Origin: Massilia cavernae
GTDB taxonomy: Bacteria > Pseudomonadota > Gammaproteobacteria > Burkholderiales > Burkholderiaceae_D
DNA length: 64,000 nt
Reading direction: 5' to 3'
Assembly: GCF_003590855.1 (NCBI RefSeq)
Contig: NZ_QYUP01000148.1
Location: 1 to 64,000 of the forward strand
A model generated the notes under the pieces. It ran no database searches, was not told the origin of the DNA, and saw nothing but the letters and a program-made list of their open reading frames with translations. Below, piece after piece: positions 29,829 to 38,455 of the stretch. The stretch's first letter is position 1, and each line of letters opens with the position of its first letter. The position numbers and the translations under genes are program-made.

Positions 29829-30345
29829 GTTCTTTACTCCCATGAATGGCGGCCTGGCGTTGCGCTGCAACGTCGAGCACGGCGTTGACGATATTTGTAT
29901 AACCGGTACAGCGGCACAGGTGGCCGGACAGCATGTCGCGCACCTGTTCTTCGCTCGGCGCGGGGACGCGCTCGAGGAAATGGCTGCATGACATCAGGAT
30001 GCCGGCGGTGCAGAAGCCGCACTGCAGCGCGTGGTGGCGCTTGAAGGCGGCCTGCAGGTCGCCCAGTTCGGCGCCGGCGCCCTTATTAAGACCCTCGACG
30101 GTGTCGACACAGCGCCCGTCGGCCTGCACCGCCAGCTGCATGCACGAGCGCTGGGCCACGCCGTCGACGCGCACGGTGCAGGCGCCGCAGATGCCGTGCT
30201 CGCAGCCGACGTGGGTACCGGTCGCACCCAGCTTGTGGCGCAGGAAGTCCGACAGCAGCATGCGCGCTTCGGCCGGCGCGGTGCGCGCCACGCCGTTCAG
30301 CGTGATGGTCACCGGGTATTCCATGTTCTTTTCGTAGTGTTTCAT
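29821..30345 (-). CDS. hmfC: Molybdenum hydroxylase 2Fe-2S subunit, HmfC-like
   Basis: 174 residues with two [2Fe-2S] domains. The N-terminal plant-ferredoxin-type cluster is GCEHGICGACTVR with a later CMQ, and the helical C-terminal cluster uses QCGFCTAGILMS and LCRCTGY. It passes electrons from the molybdenum centre to FAD. The start at 30345 overlaps the FAD-subunit stop (ATGA). Confidence 0.88.
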   Translation of the reverse strand: MKHYEKNMEYPVTITLNGVARTAPAEARMLLSDFLRHKLGATGTHVGCEHGICGACTVRVDGVAQRSCMQLAVQADGRCVDTVEGLNKGAGAELGDLQAAFKRHHALQCGFCTAGILMSCSHFLERVPAPSEEQVRDMLSGHLCRCTGYTNIVNAVLDVAAQRQAAIHGSKEHA

Positions 30346-31160
30346 ATGCTTGCCTTCACTATCAGTTGACGGCCCAGCTGGCGCACCAGGTGGCGCCGAT
30401 ACTCGGCGCTGGCGTGTGCGTCGCCCTGGGCTTCGAGTTCCCATGCGAAGTCGTTGAGTGCGGCATCCAGGTCGTCGCCGTCGATGCGCGCCCAGCGCCT
30501 GCGGATCGGGCGGTCGGCCACGCCGCCGACGGTCAGTTCGATGGCGCCGCTGGTGACCACAGCGGCCAGCGCCACGATGGCGAAGTCGCCGTGCCGCATC
30601 GAGACTTCGCGGAAGGCGTAGCGCGCGCCCTGCCGGCGCAGCGGGAAGCGCACTTCCTCGACGATTTCTCCGGGGCGCACCGCTGTCATCAGCATCCCCT
30701 GGAAGAAGTCGCCGGCCTTCAACACGCGCCGGCCCGACTGCGAGCGCAGCACCACTTCGCCCTGCAGCGCGGTCAGGCACAGCGGCAACTCGGCGCTCGG
30801 GTCGGCATGGGCGACCGAGCCGCACACGGTGCCGCGGTTGCGGATCTGGAAGTGCGATATCCACGGGAAGGCCATGCCGAGGAGCGGCACTTCCGAGCCC
30901 AGGGTGGCGCGCGTTTCGACGCTGGCCTGGGTGGCTGCGGCACCCACCGCCAAGTTGCCGTTCTCGACGCGCACGTAGTCCAGGTCCTGGCAGCGCGAGA
31001 TATCGACCAGCATCGCCGGCTGCGCCAGGCGGATGTTCAGCATCGCCATCAGCGACTGGCCGCCGGCCAGGATCTTGGCGTCCTCGCCGTGGCGGGCAAG
31101 CAGGCCCACCGTCTCTTGCGCGCTGTCGGCGCGAATGTAATCGAATGCGGCCGGCTTCAT
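30342..31160 (-). CDS. hmfB: Molybdenum hydroxylase FAD-binding subunit, HmfB-like
   Basis: 272 residues of the CO-dehydrogenase medium-subunit family. FAD-binding motifs ILAGGQSLMAMLNIR (about 32) and RNRGTVCGSVAHADPSAELPL (about 105) are present, followed by the CO_deh_flav C-terminal domain. The start at 31160 has GGGAG about 8 bases upstream and overlaps the large-subunit stop by 4 bp. Confidence 0.88.
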   Translation of the reverse strand: MKPAAFDYIRADSAQETVGLLARHGEDAKILAGGQSLMAMLNIRLAQPAMLVDISRCQDLDYVRVENGNLAVGAAATQASVETRATLGSEVPLLGMAFPWISHFQIRNRGTVCGSVAHADPSAELPLCLTALQGEVVLRSQSGRRVLKAGDFFQGMLMTAVRPGEIVEEVRFPLRRQGARYAFREVSMRHGDFAIVALAAVVTSGAIELTVGGVADRPIRRRWARIDGDDLDAALNDFAWELEAQGDAHASAEYRRHLVRQLGRQLIVKASI

Positions 31161-34100
31161 TTGGATACTCCCAGTGCGTGCAGGATGCGCTGCCACAGTG
31201 AGCGCTTCTGCAAGGCTGCGCCGCCCCCGGCCTGGCGCCCCAGTTGTTCGAACAGCTGGCGCAGCACGATCTTGGCGGCGCCCTCCAGCATGCGGCCGCC
31301 CACGGCCGCGACCTTGCCGCTGACGGCGGCGCTGTAGTCGTAGGTCAGCAAGGTCCCCGGACCCGCCGGTTCGAGGCGGATGCGGCCAGCGCCTTCGGCC
31401 GAGCCGAGCGAGCTGACGCCCTTGCCGCCCAGCGCGAGGCCGTGCGGCGGATCGAGGTCGGACAGGCGAATCTCGGCGGCGTAGCGCGCCTTGACCAGGC
31501 CGATGCCGATGGTGACGTCGGCGCGGTAGTGATTCTCGCCGGCCTTGTCCAGCGCGTGGCAGCCGGGGATGACCTTGACCAGCGCGTCCGGGTCGAGCAG
31601 CACCGCGTACACCTGCTCCGGCGTGGCCGGCAGTTCGACCGAGCCTGACATCGACAGCGCGTGGCCGCCTTGCGGCGCCTTGACCGGCGCGGCGCCGCGC
31701 GGCTTGCTCGGCGCCGGGTCGTCCACGCCGAGCAGCGCATGGATCTTCGACGGCGTCAGCGGCAAGCGCAGGTCGGCCACGCCCAGCGCATCGGCCACCG
31801 CATTGGCGATGCACACAGGAGTGCTCATGTTGTTGCCTTCGCCAAGGCCCTTGGCGCCCAGCGGCGTGAACGGCGACAGCGTTTCCATGTGGACGATCAC
31901 CGGCTCCGGCACCTCGCAGGCGGTCGGCACCAGGTAATCGGCAAAGGTGCCGGACTTGAAGCTGCCGTCGCTGCCGTAGTCGAATTCCTCCATCAGCGCC
32001 GCGCCCAGCCCCTGCGCGAAGGCGCCGCGGATCTGGCCGTCGGCCAGCGCCGGGTTGAGGATGCGGCCGGCGTCGTGCGAGGTGACGTAGCGGTCGATGC
32101 GTACCTGCCCGGTGATCTTGTCGACTTCGACCGCGCAGATGTCGAACACGAAACCGTAGGCGGCCGAGCTGTTGATCACGTCGTTTTCGTCCGGCGCCTG
32201 CAGCTGCGCCGGCGTCCAGAACACGGTTTCGCGCACGCCCGATGCCATCCCTTCCGGCAGGCTCGCCGGCGACCAGTGGGCGCCGCCCGCCACGCGGTGG
32301 AACGGGAGCTTGCCGGCCGGATTGGCGCGCGCGTACACCTTGCGGCCTTCGAACACGATGTCGGAGGCCGGGACATCGAGGATGGACGCGGCGATCAGGG
32401 CCAGCTTGTCGCGCACCCTGACCGCAGCCAGGTGCACGGTGCCCGCCACCGCGCCGGCGAAGCGGCTCGAGTAGTTGCCCGCGGCGATGGACCAGCCGTC
32501 CTTTTGCGTATCGAGTTCGGCGTTGACCAGCACGTCCGACGGCTCCAGCCCCAGCACGTCGGCCACCACCTGCGCCACCACCGTGCGGTGGCCCTGCCCC
32601 TGCGGCACGGAATCGATCATCACGCTGACGCTGCCGAGCGCATCGACGGCAACGGTGGCGCTGGTGTTGGCGCCGTTCTTCGGGCCCGCCTTGGCGCGTT
32701 CTGCCGGCGTGAGCGCGGTGGTGATGTAGCCCATATTGGAAATCGACGGCTCGACCACGGCGGCGTAGCCGATGCCATACAGGCGGCCTTCGGCGCGGGC
32801 CTGGTCGCGGCGCGCCCTCAGTTCGGCCAGTCCGCCGCGTTCGGCCGCCATCGCCATCGACAGCTGGTAGTTGCCGGAGTCGTAGAGCGAGCCGGCCGGC
32901 GCGCGGTAGGGAAAGGCATCCGGCGTGATCATGTTGCGTGCGATGACGTCGAACGGATCGAGGTCCAGCTCGACCGCGATACGCTGCATCAGGCGCTCCA
33001 GCGCGAAGTACACCTGCGGGCCGCCGAAGCCGCGCACCAGGCCGGACGGGGTTTTGTTGGTCAGGACCACCTGGTTGTGAACCTGGAGGTGGCGCAACTT
33101 GTAGGCGCCGGTCAGCATGCCGTGCATGCGGTAGAAGGTGGCCGGCTCCGGCGCGCGCAGGTAGGCGCCGCAGTCGTCGATCTGGTGGTAGCGCAATGCG
33201 ATGACGTCGCCTTCAGGCGTCACAGCGGCTTCGATGGTGGTGACGCGGTTGGTCGACGAGACCGAAGCTTGCAGGTGTTCGAGGCGGTCCTCGATCCACT
33301 TGACCGGCGCGCCGGCCTTGCGCGAAGCGAGGCACAGCAGCACGATGTAGGTCGACACGGCCTGCTTGGTGCCGAAGCTGCCGCCGGAATCGCGCGGCGC
33401 GCGCAGGCGCAGCCGGGTGCCGGAAACCTTGAGCGAGCGCGCCATCACAGGATGCAGCGCGAACGGTCCCTGGAAGTTCGACAGGACGTCGTAGCCTTCG
33501 TCACCGGCAAGGTATTCGGCGACGACGGCGAAGCATTCGATCGGAGTGCAGGAATTGCGCGGGTAGTGGACCTTGAGCTTGACCGTGCGCCCGGCGGCGG
33601 CGAAGGCGGCTTCCGGCTCGCCGTACGAGAAATGGCGGTCGTTGACCAGGTTGGCGCCCACGGCCGGATGCAGCACCGGCGCGCCCTCCTCCAGCGCGGC
33701 TTCGGGGTCGACCACCGCCTTCAGCTGGCGGTACTCGACCTTGACCAGTTCCAGCGCGTCTTCAGCCAGGTAGCGGCTTTCGGCCATCACCACCGCGACC
33801 GGCTCGCCGACGTAGCGGGCGCGTTCGATTGCGATCGACCAGTGCTCCATCGGCTGCTTGACGCCGACCGCGAATGGGGTCGACCAGGCGGCGACGTCGG
33901 CGCCGGTCAGCACCGCGCGCACGCCGGGCAGCGCCAGCGCCGCGCTGCTGTCGATCGCGAGGATCTCGGCGTGGCCGTGCGGGGAGCGGAGGATGGCTGC
34001 GTGCAGCGTGCCTGGCTTGACGCCGATGTCGTCGGCGTAGCTGCCGCGCCCTGTCAGCAGGGCGGCGTCTTCGAAGCGGGGCAGCGCCTTGCCGACATGG

Positions 34101-34165
34101 CCGCTGGGCGCGGCGTCGGCCGCGGCGGCAAAACCCTCGGCAGGCACTGGGGAAATCTGGTTCAC
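31157..34165 (-). CDS. hmfA: Molybdenum hydroxylase large subunit fused to a CoxG/SRPBCC domain, HmfA-like
   Basis: 1002 residues with a GTG start preceded by AAGGG. Residues about 25-785 form the Moco-binding subunit of the xanthine-dehydrogenase family, with GGSFGTKQA, RGFGGPQ (about 376) and the catalytic Glu in KGLGEGN (about 770). After a Pro/Ala linker, residues about 838-985 form a CoxG-type SRPBCC domain (SGSVELPATPEQVYAVLLDPDALVKVIPGCHAL). In the Hmf pathway the enzyme hydroxylates 2-furoyl-CoA at C5 using water. CoxG is usually a separate protein, so the fusion is notable. It is the first gene of the 15-gene run, 119 bp downstream of the AraC gene. Confidence 0.85.
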   Translation of the reverse strand: MNQISPVPAEGFAAAADAAPSGHVGKALPRFEDAALLTGRGSYADDIGVKPGTLHAAILRSPHGHAEILAIDSSAALALPGVRAVLTGADVAAWSTPFAVGVKQPMEHWSIAIERARYVGEPVAVVMAESRYLAEDALELVKVEYRQLKAVVDPEAALEEGAPVLHPAVGANLVNDRHFSYGEPEAAFAAAGRTVKLKVHYPRNSCTPIECFAVVAEYLAGDEGYDVLSNFQGPFALHPVMARSLKVSGTRLRLRAPRDSGGSFGTKQAVSTYIVLLCLASRKAGAPVKWIEDRLEHLQASVSSTNRVTTIEAAVTPEGDVIALRYHQIDDCGAYLRAPEPATFYRMHGMLTGAYKLRHLQVHNQVVLTNKTPSGLVRGFGGPQVYFALERLMQRIAVELDLDPFDVIARNMITPDAFPYRAPAGSLYDSGNYQLSMAMAAERGGLAELRARRDQARAEGRLYGIGYAAVVEPSISNMGYITTALTPAERAKAGPKNGANTSATVAVDALGSVSVMIDSVPQGQGHRTVVAQVVADVLGLEPSDVLVNAELDTQKDGWSIAAGNYSSRFAGAVAGTVHLAAVRVRDKLALIAASILDVPASDIVFEGRKVYARANPAGKLPFHRVAGGAHWSPASLPEGMASGVRETVFWTPAQLQAPDENDVINSSAAYGFVFDICAVEVDKITGQVRIDRYVTSHDAGRILNPALADGQIRGAFAQGLGAALMEEFDYGSDGSFKSGTFADYLVPTACEVPEPVIVHMETLSPFTPLGAKGLGEGNNMSTPVCIANAVADALGVADLRLPLTPSKIHALLGVDDPAPSKPRGAAPVKAPQGGHALSMSGSVELPATPEQVYAVLLDPDALVKVIPGCHALDKAGENHYRADVTIGIGLVKARYAAEIRLSDLDPPHGLALGGKGVSSLGSAEGAGRIRLEPAGPGTLLTYDYSAAVSGKVAAVGGRMLEGAAKIVLRQLFEQLGRQAGGGAALQKRSLWQRILHALGVSK

Positions 34166-34284
34166 TGTGTGGCCCTTTTCGCAGCATTACTGTTGCAAAA
34201 AGTGTAGGCCTGTGTGTCCCGAAAGCTGTTACCCGAGGGTGTGTGGATTTACCGTACAGTCTTTTTTTTTACGCGCTTGCGATG

Positions 34285-35139
34285 TCAATGGTGGTCGTAA
34301 ACATCGACCACCTTGCGGTATTGGCTCGGCACCGCGCCCAGGTGCTGCTGGAAGAATCGGGTGAAGTGGCTCTGCGCGCTGAACCCCAGGCTATCGGACA
34401 AACTGACCAGCGGGACCCGGCTTTGCGTCAGGCCCTCGATCGCCTTTTCCATGCGCAGCACGTTGACGTACAGGGTAGGCGTCAGGCTGGTGTCCTGCTG
34501 GAACAGCTTGAAGAAGTGGGCGCGCGACAGGCAGGCTTCGGACGCCATCCTGTCGATATCGAGTTCGGCGCCGACGTTGCTGCGCATGTAGCTGATGGCG
34601 CGGCGGATGCGCGGATCGGGAATGCGCGGCAGTTCGGCCTTGCGCATGTCATTGAAGTTGCGCCATTCCGAAAACGCGTCGACCACCGCGATCATCAGGT
34701 TCGACAGCTGTATCTCGAGCTGCTGCGCGCTCAGCTGGTCGCCATACAGCATCTGCATCGCCAGCTGGTTCGACAGGTTGCGGATCGGCTTGGAGATCTC
34801 GACGCAGGGTTGCGGGAAGAAGCCCGGCTGGCCGCTGGAGATCAGGGCCTTCTCGATCTCGCCCAGCCACAGCGGCTCGATGTACAGCGCCAGGATGATG
34901 GTGCCCGGCGCGTCCGGATCGTGGTGGGTGTAGGCGTGCGGCTCCCACGAATTGATCAGCACCGCGGTCTGGTCGGTCAGCGGATAGGACTTGTCGCGCA
35001 CGGTGAACGACGTGTCTTCGCCGCTGACCTTGATCAGCACGTGGCACTGCGAATGGCCGTGGGTGACCAGCGGACGGTCCATATCCAGCAGGCAGACCCG
35101 CCCGAACTTACCTTGCAAAACACGTACAGCAGCTGACAT
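34285..35139 (-). CDS. AraC-family transcriptional regulator of the furan-acid locus
   Basis: 284 residues: a cupin-like N-terminal effector domain (about 15-110, with VTHGHSQCHVLIKVSG) and two C-terminal AraC helix-turn-helix motifs (about 180-280, ending SLGFSAQSHFTRFFQQHLGAVPSQYR). The start at 35139 follows GGAGACAGGC. It lies between the catabolic operon (same strand, 119 bp downstream) and the divergent ubiD-type gene, so it may control both. Known hmf clusters also carry local regulators. The effector could be the furan acid or its CoA ester. Confidence 0.88.
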   Translation of the reverse strand: MSAAVRVLQGKFGRVCLLDMDRPLVTHGHSQCHVLIKVSGEDTSFTVRDKSYPLTDQTAVLINSWEPHAYTHHDPDAPGTIILALYIEPLWLGEIEKALISSGQPGFFPQPCVEISKPIRNLSNQLAMQMLYGDQLSAQQLEIQLSNLMIAVVDAFSEWRNFNDMRKAELPRIPDPRIRRAISYMRSNVGAELDIDRMASEACLSRAHFFKLFQQDTSLTPTLYVNVLRMEKAIEGLTQSRVPLVSLSDSLGFSAQSHFTRFFQQHLGAVPSQYRKVVDVYDHH

Positions 35140-35338
35140 GCCTGTCTCCTTGCGGGGCGTTTCGCAGCGCCGGATCGGGATCCTGGCGGTAGCACGCTCT
35201 AATGGTTGTCCATGGTGGCTTGCTCTTGCGCGGCGCAATTCATGCATGCTGCATGACGCCGGGCCGGCAAATTGCGCTAATCATGCACGAAAAACGCGCA
35301 CCGCGCACGTCGACCCGCAATTTTGCGATCATTAATTA

Positions 35339-35353
35339 TGATATTAAATATCA
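35339..35353. promoter_or_regulatory. Inverted repeat TGATATT-A-AATATCA upstream of hmfF
   Basis: A perfect 7+1+7 palindrome in the AT-rich 278-bp divergent region between the AraC gene and hmfF. It sits 11 bp upstream of the predicted -35 box, a normal place for an activator site. Either the AraC or the LysR regulator could bind; which one cannot be told from sequence. Confidence 0.55.
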
Positions 35354-35364
35354 AAATTTATTAT

Positions 35365-35394
35365 TTGAAGTTATATATCACCACTCCCTATACT
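35365..35394 (+). promoter_or_regulatory. Predicted sigma-70 promoter of hmfFG
   Basis: TTGAAG (35365-35370), an 18-base spacer and TATACT (35389-35394) lie 24 bp before the hmfF GTG start. Confidence 0.6.
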
Positions 35395-35417
35395 GGATTC
35401 ACAACGAGGAGACCGAA

Positions 35418-36875
35418 GTGAATTCAAACAATTTCGAGCAAGGGCCGGCCAGCGACCTGCGTACATGGCTGGCCCACCTGGGCGCCAGCGGGCGGGTCGC
35501 CGTCGTGCGCGAGGGCGTGCGGCTGAAGCACCAACTGGCGGCGATCGCCAAGCGGCTGGACGGCAAGCAGGCCGCCTTTTTCCCGCATCCGGACGGGTAC
35601 GCGATTCCGGTGGTATCGGGCTTCATGTCGCGCCGCGCCTGGATCGCGGAAGCAATGGGCGTGACCGAGACGGAGCTGCTTGCGGCCTACCGCAATGCCT
35701 CCGACAACCCGCTGCCCTGGCAGGAAGTGGCCGCCAACGATGCGCCCTGCCAGCAGGTGGTCAAGCGCGATGTCGACCTGCTCGCCGCACTGCCGATCCC
35801 GACCCACAGCGAGCACGATAACGGTCCCTACATCACGGCGGGCCTGGTGATCGCGCGCAATCCCGTCACCGGTATCCAGAACGTCTCGATCAACCGCATC
35901 CAGGTGCATGCGAGGGACCGCATGGCGATCCTGATGCTGCCGCGCCACCTGCATGCTTTCTACCAGGCCGCGGAAGCGCGCGGCGCGGCGCTCGACGTGG
36001 CGGTGGTGATCGGCGCCGACCCGCTTACCCTGCTCGCCTCGCAGGCGATCTCGCCGATCGACCACGACGAACTGGAAATCGCCGGCGCCCTGCATGGCGC
36101 GCCGCTACCGGTGGTCAAATGCGTAAGCAGCGATGTGCGCGTGCCGGCCCGCGCCGAAATCGTCATCGAGGGCAAGCTGCTGCCGAAGGTGCGCGAACCC
36201 GAAGGCCCATTCGGCGAGTTCCCAAAGTACTACAGCGCGCGCGAAGACCGCGAGGTGATCCAGGTAAGCGCCATCACGCACCGCGAATCGCCGCTGTTCC
36301 ACACCATCGTGCCGGCCGAAATGGAGCACCTGCTGCTGGGCGCGATCCCGCGCGAAGCGACCTTGCTGGCTCTGCTGCAGCGCAGCCACCCCGGCGTCAG
36401 CGACGTCCACCTGTCGATCGGCGGCGTCGGGCGCTACCACCTGCACGTCAGGTTCAGGAAGAAGCGCGAAGGCGAAGCCAAGAACGTCATCCTGTGCGCG
36501 TTCGGCGCCCACTATGACCTCAAGCAGGTGACCGTGGTCGACGACGACGTCGACGTGCACGATCCGCTGCAGGTCGAATGGGCGGTGGCCACGCGCTTCC
36601 AGGCCGACCGCGACCTGGTCGTCATCGCGGGCGCGCAAGGCTCGGTGCTCGACCCCTCCACCACGGTCGGCATTGAGATGCCCGGCGGCGCACCGCCGCC
36701 GCCCCACATGCAGGGCATCAGCGCCAAGATGGGCATCGACGCGACCCGGCCGGTGGTCTACCACGAGCACGTATTCACCAAGGTGAAGGTGCCGGGCGAA
36801 GACACGGTCGACCTGGCGACCGAAGTCAGCGCCGGCGCGACGGTCGACTGGTCCTGCATGCAGGTATTGCGATGA
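35418..36875 (+). CDS. hmfF: UbiD-family prFMN-dependent decarboxylase, HmfF-like (2,5-furandicarboxylate decarboxylase candidate)
   Basis: 485 residues with a GTG start 8 bases after GAGGAG. The UbiD fold is clear: the prFMN/metal region around NVSINRIQVH (active-site Arg) and the EPEGPFGEFPKY segment with the conserved acidic residues of the Glu-Arg-Glu set. In the Hmf pathway HmfF removes one carboxylate from 2,5-furandicarboxylate to give 2-furoate, needing prenylated FMN from a UbiX partner. The UbiX-type gene follows with an ATGA overlap. Assignment to furandicarboxylate rests on the neighbouring hmfABCDE-like operon; other hydroxyaryl acids are possible. Confidence 0.85.
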   Translation: MNSNNFEQGPASDLRTWLAHLGASGRVAVVREGVRLKHQLAAIAKRLDGKQAAFFPHPDGYAIPVVSGFMSRRAWIAEAMGVTETELLAAYRNASDNPLPWQEVAANDAPCQQVVKRDVDLLAALPIPTHSEHDNGPYITAGLVIARNPVTGIQNVSINRIQVHARDRMAILMLPRHLHAFYQAAEARGAALDVAVVIGADPLTLLASQAISPIDHDELEIAGALHGAPLPVVKCVSSDVRVPARAEIVIEGKLLPKVREPEGPFGEFPKYYSAREDREVIQVSAITHRESPLFHTIVPAEMEHLLLGAIPREATLLALLQRSHPGVSDVHLSIGGVGRYHLHVRFRKKREGEAKNVILCAFGAHYDLKQVTVVDDDVDVHDPLQVEWAVATRFQADRDLVVIAGAQGSVLDPSTTVGIEMPGGAPPPPHMQGISAKMGIDATRPVVYHEHVFTKVKVPGEDTVDLATEVSAGATVDWSCMQVLR

Positions 36876-37474
36876 ACGCGCGTCCGCGCCTCGTGGTGGC
36901 CATCACGGGCGCCAGCGGCGTGATCTACGGCGTGCGCCTGCTGGAGCAGCTGCGTGCCAGCGGCGCGGTGGAATCGCACCTGGTCATGTCGCCGTCGGGC
37001 GCGCTGACCGCGTCGCAGGAACTCGACATGAAGCGCAGCGATATCGAAGGCCTGGCCGATGTGGTGCACAACGCCAAGGACGTCGGCGCCACCATCGCCA
37101 GCGGCTCGTTCCGTTCGCTGGGCATGGTCATCGCGCCCTGCTCGATGAAGACCCTGGCCAGCATCGCGCACGGGCTGGCCGACAACCTGGTCAGCCGCGC
37201 AGCCGACGTCATGCTCAAGGAAAGGCGCCGGCTGGTGCTGATGGCACGCGAGACGCCGCTCAACCTGGCGCACCTGCGCAATATGACCAGCGTGACTGAA
37301 ATGGGCGGCATCGTCCTGCCGCCGGTGCCGGCCTTCTACACCCGGCCGGAAACGGTGGACGACATCGTCAACCACACCGTCGGCCGCGTGCTCGACCTGT
37401 TCGATATCGAACACGAGGGACTGGTCAAGCGCTGGGACGGCATCACGAAGCGGGGACTGGAAACTGTGTCTTGA
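36872..37474 (+). CDS. hmfG: UbiX-family flavin prenyltransferase, HmfG-like
   Basis: 200-residue flavoprotein with the N-terminal VVAITGASGVIYGVRLLEQLR nucleotide motif shared by UbiX/Pad1, the SGSFRSLGMVIAPCSMKTL core and the LMARETPLNLAHLRNM segment. UbiX enzymes join dimethylallyl phosphate to reduced FMN to make prFMN for UbiD partners. It is translationally coupled to hmfF. Its 3' end overlaps that of the convergent LysR gene by 32 bp. Confidence 0.92.
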   Translation: MNARPRLVVAITGASGVIYGVRLLEQLRASGAVESHLVMSPSGALTASQELDMKRSDIEGLADVVHNAKDVGATIASGSFRSLGMVIAPCSMKTLASIAHGLADNLVSRAADVMLKERRRLVLMARETPLNLAHLRNMTSVTEMGGIVLPPVPAFYTRPETVDDIVNHTVGRVLDLFDIEHEGLVKRWDGITKRGLETVS

Positions 37475-38363
37475 GCAGGATCTGCGCCTTCAGGATGGCG
37501 ACGAAGGCCGCGCTGGCCGGGCTGAGCGGCCGGCGCGGATGCGACACCAGCACCACCTGGCGCGTCAGGCGCGGCGATACCACCGTGTGCAGCTGCAGCG
37601 CGCCCGCCTCCACCCGTTCGTTCACCACGATGCGCGGCAGGATGGTGGCCAGCTGGGTCGACTCGACCAGCCGCGTCATTGTCACCAGCGAATCGACTTC
37701 ATAGACCGGGGCCAGCTCGACGTCCTCGTTGTGGGCGAAGCTGTCGATCACGTCGCGCAGGCCGTGGTTGCGGGTCGGGAGCACCAGGGCGATGCCCAGC
37801 TGGGCGACCTGCTGCAGGGTCAGGCGCGCGGGCGGCGGCGACAGGTGGCCGGCAGCCGTCACCAGCACCAGGTCCTCGTCGATGATGTGCTCGACCTTCA
37901 GCTGGCCGTGGCGGCGCACGCCGTTGACCACCGCCGCTTCGATCTGCCCGCCGGTTACCCAGTCCGACAGCGTGGTGCTGTAGCCGTCGGCGATCGTGAC
38001 GCCGACCTTGGGGTAGCGCGCCGAGAACGCCGACAGTGTGTCGGCCAGCACGCCGGCGGTGATCGATGCGATCAGGCCGATGTTCACATGGCCCGTGAGT
38101 TCGCCATCGCTGCACATGACCTGTTCGCGCGCGCGCGCGAAGTCCTGCAGGATCGGCAGGAACAGGCGGTACATCTGGCGCGCCGCGGCTGTCGGCACCA
38201 TGCCTTGGCTGTTCCGCTCGAACAGCTTCTGCCCGAGGTCATCCTCCAGCCGCGCCAGCTGCATGCTGAGCGCCGGCTGCACGATGCTCAGGCGGCGCGC
38301 GGCGCGCGTGACGCTGCCCTCCTCGTACAGGCATATGAAGTACTGAATCTGGCGCAGGTCCAT
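37443..38363 (-). CDS. LysR-type transcriptional regulator
   Basis: 306 residues. The N-terminal winged helix-turn-helix is MDLRQIQYFICLYEEGSVTRAARRLSIVQPALSMQLARLEDDLGQKLFER, here described by its start (DLRQIQYF) and end (LGQKLFER), and a LysR substrate domain follows from about residue 90. The start at 38363 has GAGGGGA upstream; an ATG at 38420 would add 19 non-conserved residues. Closest subgroup by eye is NAC/CynR-like. It overlaps hmfG tail to tail by 32 bp, so the two transcripts are antisense to each other there. A role in controlling the furan genes is likely from position. Confidence 0.88.
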   Translation of the reverse strand: MDLRQIQYFICLYEEGSVTRAARRLSIVQPALSMQLARLEDDLGQKLFERNSQGMVPTAAARQMYRLFLPILQDFARAREQVMCSDGELTGHVNIGLIASITAGVLADTLSAFSARYPKVGVTIADGYSTTLSDWVTGGQIEAAVVNGVRRHGQLKVEHIIDEDLVLVTAAGHLSPPPARLTLQQVAQLGIALVLPTRNHGLRDVIDSFAHNEDVELAPVYEVDSLVTMTRLVESTQLATILPRIVVNERVEAGALQLHTVVSPRLTRQVVLVSHPRRPLSPASAAFVAILKAQILLKTQFPVPAS

Positions 38364-38455
38364 CCGCTGTCCCCTCAAGAATGAACCGATGGTATCACCA
38401 ACGCTGATGCTTGAGGCCATTCGCTATTCGATGAATGCTCGCAAGCGCCCGGGAC

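Noticed and set aside
31661-34207. Plus-strand open frame of 848 codons opposite the hydroxylase large subunit
   Set aside because: Arg/His-rich shadow translation with no ribosome site; the minus strand has complete Moco motifs.
35202-35417. N-terminal extension of the UbiD-type gene to an upstream ATG
   Set aside because: The added 72 residues are AT-rich, unlike UbiD proteins, and cross the promoter and palindrome; GTG at 35418 has a good ribosome site.
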